A stretch of 42,084 nt of DNA, from positions 1 through 42,084 of the forward strand of contig UQSK01000012.1 of assembly GCA_900543605.1 (NCBI GenBank). Direction: 5' to 3'. The notes under the pieces are model-generated. The model saw nothing but the letters and a program-made list of their open reading frames with translations. It was not told the DNA's origin and searched no databases. Source of the DNA: an uncultured Collinsella sp. (GTDB lineage: Bacteria; Actinomycetota; Coriobacteriia; Coriobacteriales; Coriobacteriaceae). Below, piece after piece: positions 42,042 through 42,084 of this stretch (positions within the stretch are counted from its first letter, which is position 1; the number at the start of each line of letters is the position of its first letter). The position numbers and the translations under genes are program-made.

Positions 42042-42084
42042 CTGTCTCTTATACACATCTCCGAGCCCACGAGACGCGTAGTAA
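42042..42084 (-). other. Nextera sequencing adapter (artefact)
   Basis: Bases 42042-42075 are the reverse complement of the 34-base Nextera read-2 adapter (CTGTCTCTTATACACATCT...). Bases 42076-42083 (GCGTAGTA) are the same index as at the left end, and one further base follows. In one minus-strand frame it yields MYKRQ and in another MGSEMCIRDR, both well-known artefact peptides. Not genomic. Confidence 0.98.

Noticed and set aside
41822..42070. An 82-codon frame beginning MGSEMCIRDR
   Set aside because: Its start is pure adapter sequence, and it is out of frame with the FBPase.

Overview
The window reads as one contig from a high-GC Gram-positive gut bacterium of the class Coriobacteriia, most likely Collinsella or a close relative. 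This is inferred from the GC-rich coding bias and the overall gene set: AddAB rather than RecBCD, a lone ruvC-ruvA-ruvB cluster, formate-THF ligase with FchA, a class III FBPase and a C69 dipeptidase. I could not run a search to confirm the genus. Both contig ends are not genomic. Bases 1-48 and 42042-42084 are Illumina Nextera adapter with the same 8-base index in inverted orientation, so the usable sequence is 49-42041 and both terminal genes are truncated.

Left half (49-20521, all plus strand) is mainly genome maintenance and core metabolism. It holds the end of an AddB-like nuclease, AddA, DnaE1, a SWIM/SNF2 helicase, a superoxide reductase, a two-domain NAD+-synthetase homologue whose active-site motifs look destroyed, the Holliday-junction operon ruvC-ruvA-ruvB, formate-tetrahydrofolate ligase (fhs), and a membrane protein with a heptad-repeat tail. 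Large intergenic inverted repeats lie at 4816-4878, 8798-8923 and 15059-15198.

Middle (20534-28664) is accessory. It has a cation-diffusion-facilitator exporter on the minus strand, a zinc-ribbon protein of unknown role, a DUF1016 (YhcG-type) PD-(D/E)XK nuclease, a small unknown protein, a Tat-exported PI-PLC-like surface protein interrupted by an in-frame TAA, and a lipoprotein. Right of that comes a one-carbon pair: fchA (cyclohydrolase) next to a folD whose own cyclohydrolase Lys and Gln are replaced. Together with fhs this gives a folate C1 route with split activities. A 232-bp AT-rich inverted-repeat element (30652-30883) separates folD from a C69 dipeptidase. A phasin-like gene and a UbiB/ABC1 kinase follow.

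The most notable locus is 34874-39956. A promoter and a cobalamin riboswitch precede a giant cell-surface protein with four DUF4430 (transcobalamin C-terminal-like) repeats, a PQQ-like beta-propeller, an InlB-type repeat, a Lys/Asp-rich stalk and a membrane anchor. It overlaps a second membrane-anchored protein with one DUF4430 domain. I read this as a vitamin B12 capture system on a Gram-positive cell surface. The large gene carries an in-frame TAG at codon 107, just after the signal peptide. The window ends with two tandem GtrA-family membrane proteins and the C-terminal half of a class III fructose-1,6-bisphosphatase, all minus strand.

I found no tRNA, rRNA, CRISPR array, phage or complete insertion sequence.
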